9,877 nucleotides of DNA, from assembly GCA_007117175.1 (NCBI GenBank), contig SKGZ01000269.1, forward strand, positions 1 to 9,877, written 5' to 3'. A model generated the notes under the pieces. The model made no database searches, was not told the origin of the DNA, and saw nothing but the letters and a program-made list of their open reading frames with translations. This DNA is from Bacteriovoracales bacterium. GTDB lineage: Bacteria > Bdellovibrionota > Bacteriovoracia > Bacteriovoracales > Bacteriovoracaceae. The first letter of the stretch is position 1. The number at the start of each line of letters is the position of its first letter. This document shows, piece after piece, positions 7,794 through 9,877 of this stretch. Position numbers and translations under genes: made by a program.

Positions 7794-9713
7794 ATGAAAA
7801 AAATTCAATGGGTCGCACTTCCCCTGTTCATCCTACTATTTTTGAGTAGCACTGTTTTTGCTCAAAGACCAACTGAATTCTTAGAATACCACCCTCTGTC
7901 TCCTGTTTCTATTGGCAAAGGGGTGAATCGCAACTTTCCACTGATTGAACACAATAATTGTCTTAATTACCAAAGTGTCAGGGCCACTGACTCCTCAGGG
8001 GCCAGAGAAGTCAAATTTGAATTTTACCTTGCCCATAACACCAAAAGCTTGCAAAAAGCTTTAGGTATTTCTGGAGAAATCCAGGCTCAAGCAAAGTTTT
8101 TCGGAAAGAAGGGAAAGCTTTTACAAAAAGCTCTGGGTTCCCGCGGAGCACTTGGAGCCAGTGCCAATTATGTTCACAATGAAACTTTAAACGATACCAG
8201 TATCGCTTTAGTCATTAAGGCGACAGCGGACTACGGACGCTTTGAAGTGCAAAGTGACAATCATAACCCCAGTGCTCCCTTCCGTCTTCACCCCCAGTTT
8301 CAGCAATTAATTGATGCCGGCGAACACCAAAGATTTTCTGAACAATGTGGAACTCATTTTGTAGTCAGAGAAACTCGCAAAGGAATGGTCAGTGCGGTTA
8401 TTCAAATTGATGACTTAACCATGGAGCAAAAAACTAAAATTGCTGCTCGCATCTTTGCAGGTCAAGATCCTAATAATCATAACCGTCGCCCCGCACCAGT
8501 TGCCCCCAGAGGACCAAACAATAACCCGGATGGATTGCCCCAGCAAGCTCTACCAGGATCTGGATATTGGCCCATTGGCATTAACCCACCGGGAGCACGT
8601 ATTCCTCAACAACAAAGCCAATGGGGAGGTCGACAATTTTACATGCAAACCTTGCAAAAAAATACAGGAGATCCACTTAAAGCAGTCAATGCTAATCAAG
8701 AAGCTGGTTTACAGTTCAGTGCCAGTCTTGATGAATTCCTTCATGAACTCAATCAAAGCTCTAAAAAGCACAGTATTCGCTTCCATGCTTTAGGAGGAGG
8801 AGGACTTTCAGCTCTTGAAGGACTACTCAATCACGACGCTGAAAATCAAAGTTTATCTGCCATCCAAAGAGGTTTTGCCGCCTATTTGCGATCTTTTGAT
8901 TTACAGGCAGAAAACGCAAGAACTATTCCGGCCATCTATCAATTGGCCAGTATGGAAATGTTTGGCTTTCAACCAGATGACTTTCAAATCAATCGTTTCT
9001 TACTAGAAACAATTTACTATGAATACACTCAGATCCAATCCAACCTCAACAAAATAAATGAGATTCTTAATAATCCAAGAACTCATCGCTATAGTCATGA
9101 CCTCAATCAACTCAAGGCCCAATATCAAGGAAACTTAACCATTCTTTGGGACATGGCCCAAAAAGTTTTAAAAGGTGACCTCAGCTTGAGTCAAGATGAT
9201 ATTCCCCATCGAGACCAACTGAATCTACTTTCCTACCAAGTGAGCGTTGAAACTCATAAAAATTCTTTTGAATGCCAAGTCACAGGTCAAATGCGCTGTG
9301 GAGATCGCAGAGGATTTTTCACCCCTAGAAGTCATACATGGAATGCCTATTTTTTAATTGCTGGCCAGGTCCTTAATATGGAGAATATGGCATTGCTTGA
9401 AGTTTGGGCAGGAGATAGAATTCTTCCCAAACAAAGACTGGTGCAATCAAGTGTTCCCAGCCGCAACACTCACTTAAGTATCGACAATAATGGTTACTTC
9501 AAGATACGTTTTGCTCGCTATAATCCTCAACATGAAGTAGAAGCTTATCACCAAATTTTAGCCAACCTCCCCTATCTTTATCTTAAAGTAGTAGATACTG
9601 AGGGGAATGAAGAAACTTTAGAGCTAGGACAAGCGCAAGCGAAAGGTCCTCATGCTAATTTTACCGAAAATCCTAATCCGGACTTTACGCAGTTCTCCAG
9701 CTTAAATCATTAA
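7794..9713 (+). CDS. Secreted MACPF (perforin-like) domain protein, probable pore former
   Basis: Residues 1-23 are a Sec signal peptide (cleavage after VFA). What follows has the layout of a MACPF domain: IGKGVN at 40-45 near the N-terminus; a first membrane-insertion segment at about 81-145 with a repeated LQKALGxxGxxxAxA; the signature FSEQCGTHFV at 181-190 (GTH at 186-188, the usual Tyr/Phe before it being Cys185); and LGGGG at 333-337 followed by a region ending RTIPAIYQLASM at 376-387, as in the second insertion segment. Between them lies a Pro/Asn/Gln-rich stretch at 225-279. A helical segment (about 400-460) and a beta-rich C-terminal region (about 480-620, with Cys494 and Cys502) I do not recognise. 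MACPF proteins oligomerise on target membranes and form large pores; some bacterial ones kill rivals. Function here is inferred. Strong Shine-Dalgarno AAGGAG; tandem stops TAATAG; no partner gene visible. Confidence 0.8.
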   Translation: MKKIQWVALPLFILLFLSSTVFAQRPTEFLEYHPLSPVSIGKGVNRNFPLIEHNNCLNYQSVRATDSSGAREVKFEFYLAHNTKSLQKALGISGEIQAQAKFFGKKGKLLQKALGSRGALGASANYVHNETLNDTSIALVIKATADYGRFEVQSDNHNPSAPFRLHPQFQQLIDAGEHQRFSEQCGTHFVVRETRKGMVSAVIQIDDLTMEQKTKIAARIFAGQDPNNHNRRPAPVAPRGPNNNPDGLPQQALPGSGYWPIGINPPGARIPQQQSQWGGRQFYMQTLQKNTGDPLKAVNANQEAGLQFSASLDEFLHELNQSSKKHSIRFHALGGGGLSALEGLLNHDAENQSLSAIQRGFAAYLRSFDLQAENARTIPAIYQLASMEMFGFQPDDFQINRFLLETIYYEYTQIQSNLNKINEILNNPRTHRYSHDLNQLKAQYQGNLTILWDMAQKVLKGDLSLSQDDIPHRDQLNLLSYQVSVETHKNSFECQVTGQMRCGDRRGFFTPRSHTWNAYFLIAGQVLNMENMALLEVWAGDRILPKQRLVQSSVPSRNTHLSIDNNGYFKIRFARYNPQHEVEAYHQILANLPYLYLKVVDTEGNEETLELGQAQAKGPHANFTENPNPDFTQFSSLNH

Positions 9714-9877
9714 TAGTACTTAGTAATGACTGAGCGTCTATACAATGGTTGAAAGCAGAGTCAGGAAGAGAAACTAATTTAAACTGATCATCGAGTTGAG
9801 CAGCTTGATAGTAGGCTGCTCCTGCCACCGAAATCACTCCTTGAGTACTGACTCGTCCTGCACAATAACAGTCCTTT
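9685..9877 (-). CDS. C-terminal end of an unknown protein (runs off right edge)
   Basis: On the minus strand an open frame enters from the right edge and continues for 63 codons (KDCYCAGRVSTQGVISVAG..., ending in SWRTA) to a TAA at 9685-9687. Its end overlaps the last 29 bases of the perforin-like gene. No start is visible, so the gene continues beyond the window. The composition is ordinary for a folded protein, and the plus strand holds no comparable frame here. I do not recognise the family. An open stretch this long can occur by chance, so the call is tentative. Confidence 0.5.
   Translation of the reverse strand, partial: KDCYCAGRVSTQGVISVAGAAYYQAAQLDDQFKLVSLPDSAFNHCIDAQSLLSTINDLSWRTA

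Noticed and set aside
8440..9006. Plus-strand frames inside the perforin-like gene
   Set aside because: They are out-of-frame readings of the larger gene, without ribosome binding sites or domain features.
9798..9821. 7-bp inverted repeat as a terminator
   Set aside because: No T-run follows on either strand, and it lies within a probable coding frame, so it is likely chance.

Overview
This window looks like the chromosome of a low-to-moderate-GC Gram-negative bacterium. It carries a periplasmic lipoprotein murein hydrolase, the lipoprotein transferase Lgt, Sec-type signal peptides and a conserved ribosome-assembly cluster. Gene content and style (many lipidated or secreted proteins, TTG starts, very tight gene packing, a perforin-like protein) suggest a Bdellovibrionota or deltaproteobacterial-type lineage. 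That assignment is inference and could not be tested here. No rRNA, tRNA, CRISPR array, insertion sequence or integrase was seen.

Layout. Left part, mostly minus strand: the start of an unknown gene (1-108) sits just behind an MltD-like lytic transglycosylase lipoprotein with LysM repeats (123-1631). Divergent from it is a small secreted protein of unknown function (1708-2202). Its 3' end overlaps by 56 bp with the convergent lgt (2147-2968). lgt lies behind an unrecognised 269-residue cytoplasmic protein (3014-3823), probably in one transcript.

Middle, plus strand: a near-consensus promoter at 3922-3950 drives rplU and rpmA (ribosomal proteins L21 and L27). A clear rho-independent terminator follows rpmA. 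Then come obgE (TTG start), rsfS (8-bp overlap) and rlmH (3-bp gap, no Shine-Dalgarno). Together these build and check the large ribosomal subunit: L21 and L27 are structural, ObgE is the assembly GTPase, RsfS silences 50S subunits and RlmH methylates 23S rRNA. pfkA (ATP-dependent 6-phosphofructokinase) follows, with its own apparent promoter placed so close to the ATG that the mRNA may be leaderless.

Right part: after a 167-bp AT-rich regulatory gap comes the most interesting gene, a 639-residue secreted protein (7794-9713) with sequence hallmarks of the MACPF (membrane attack complex/perforin) pore-forming fold. It has an unusual proline/asparagine/glutamine-rich insertion and an uncharacterised C-terminal region. 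The 3' end of a convergent minus-strand gene overlaps its tail at the right edge (9685-9877).

The housekeeping genes are ordinary. The perforin-like protein, the apparent leaderless pfkA start and the overlapping convergent gene ends are the points worth following.
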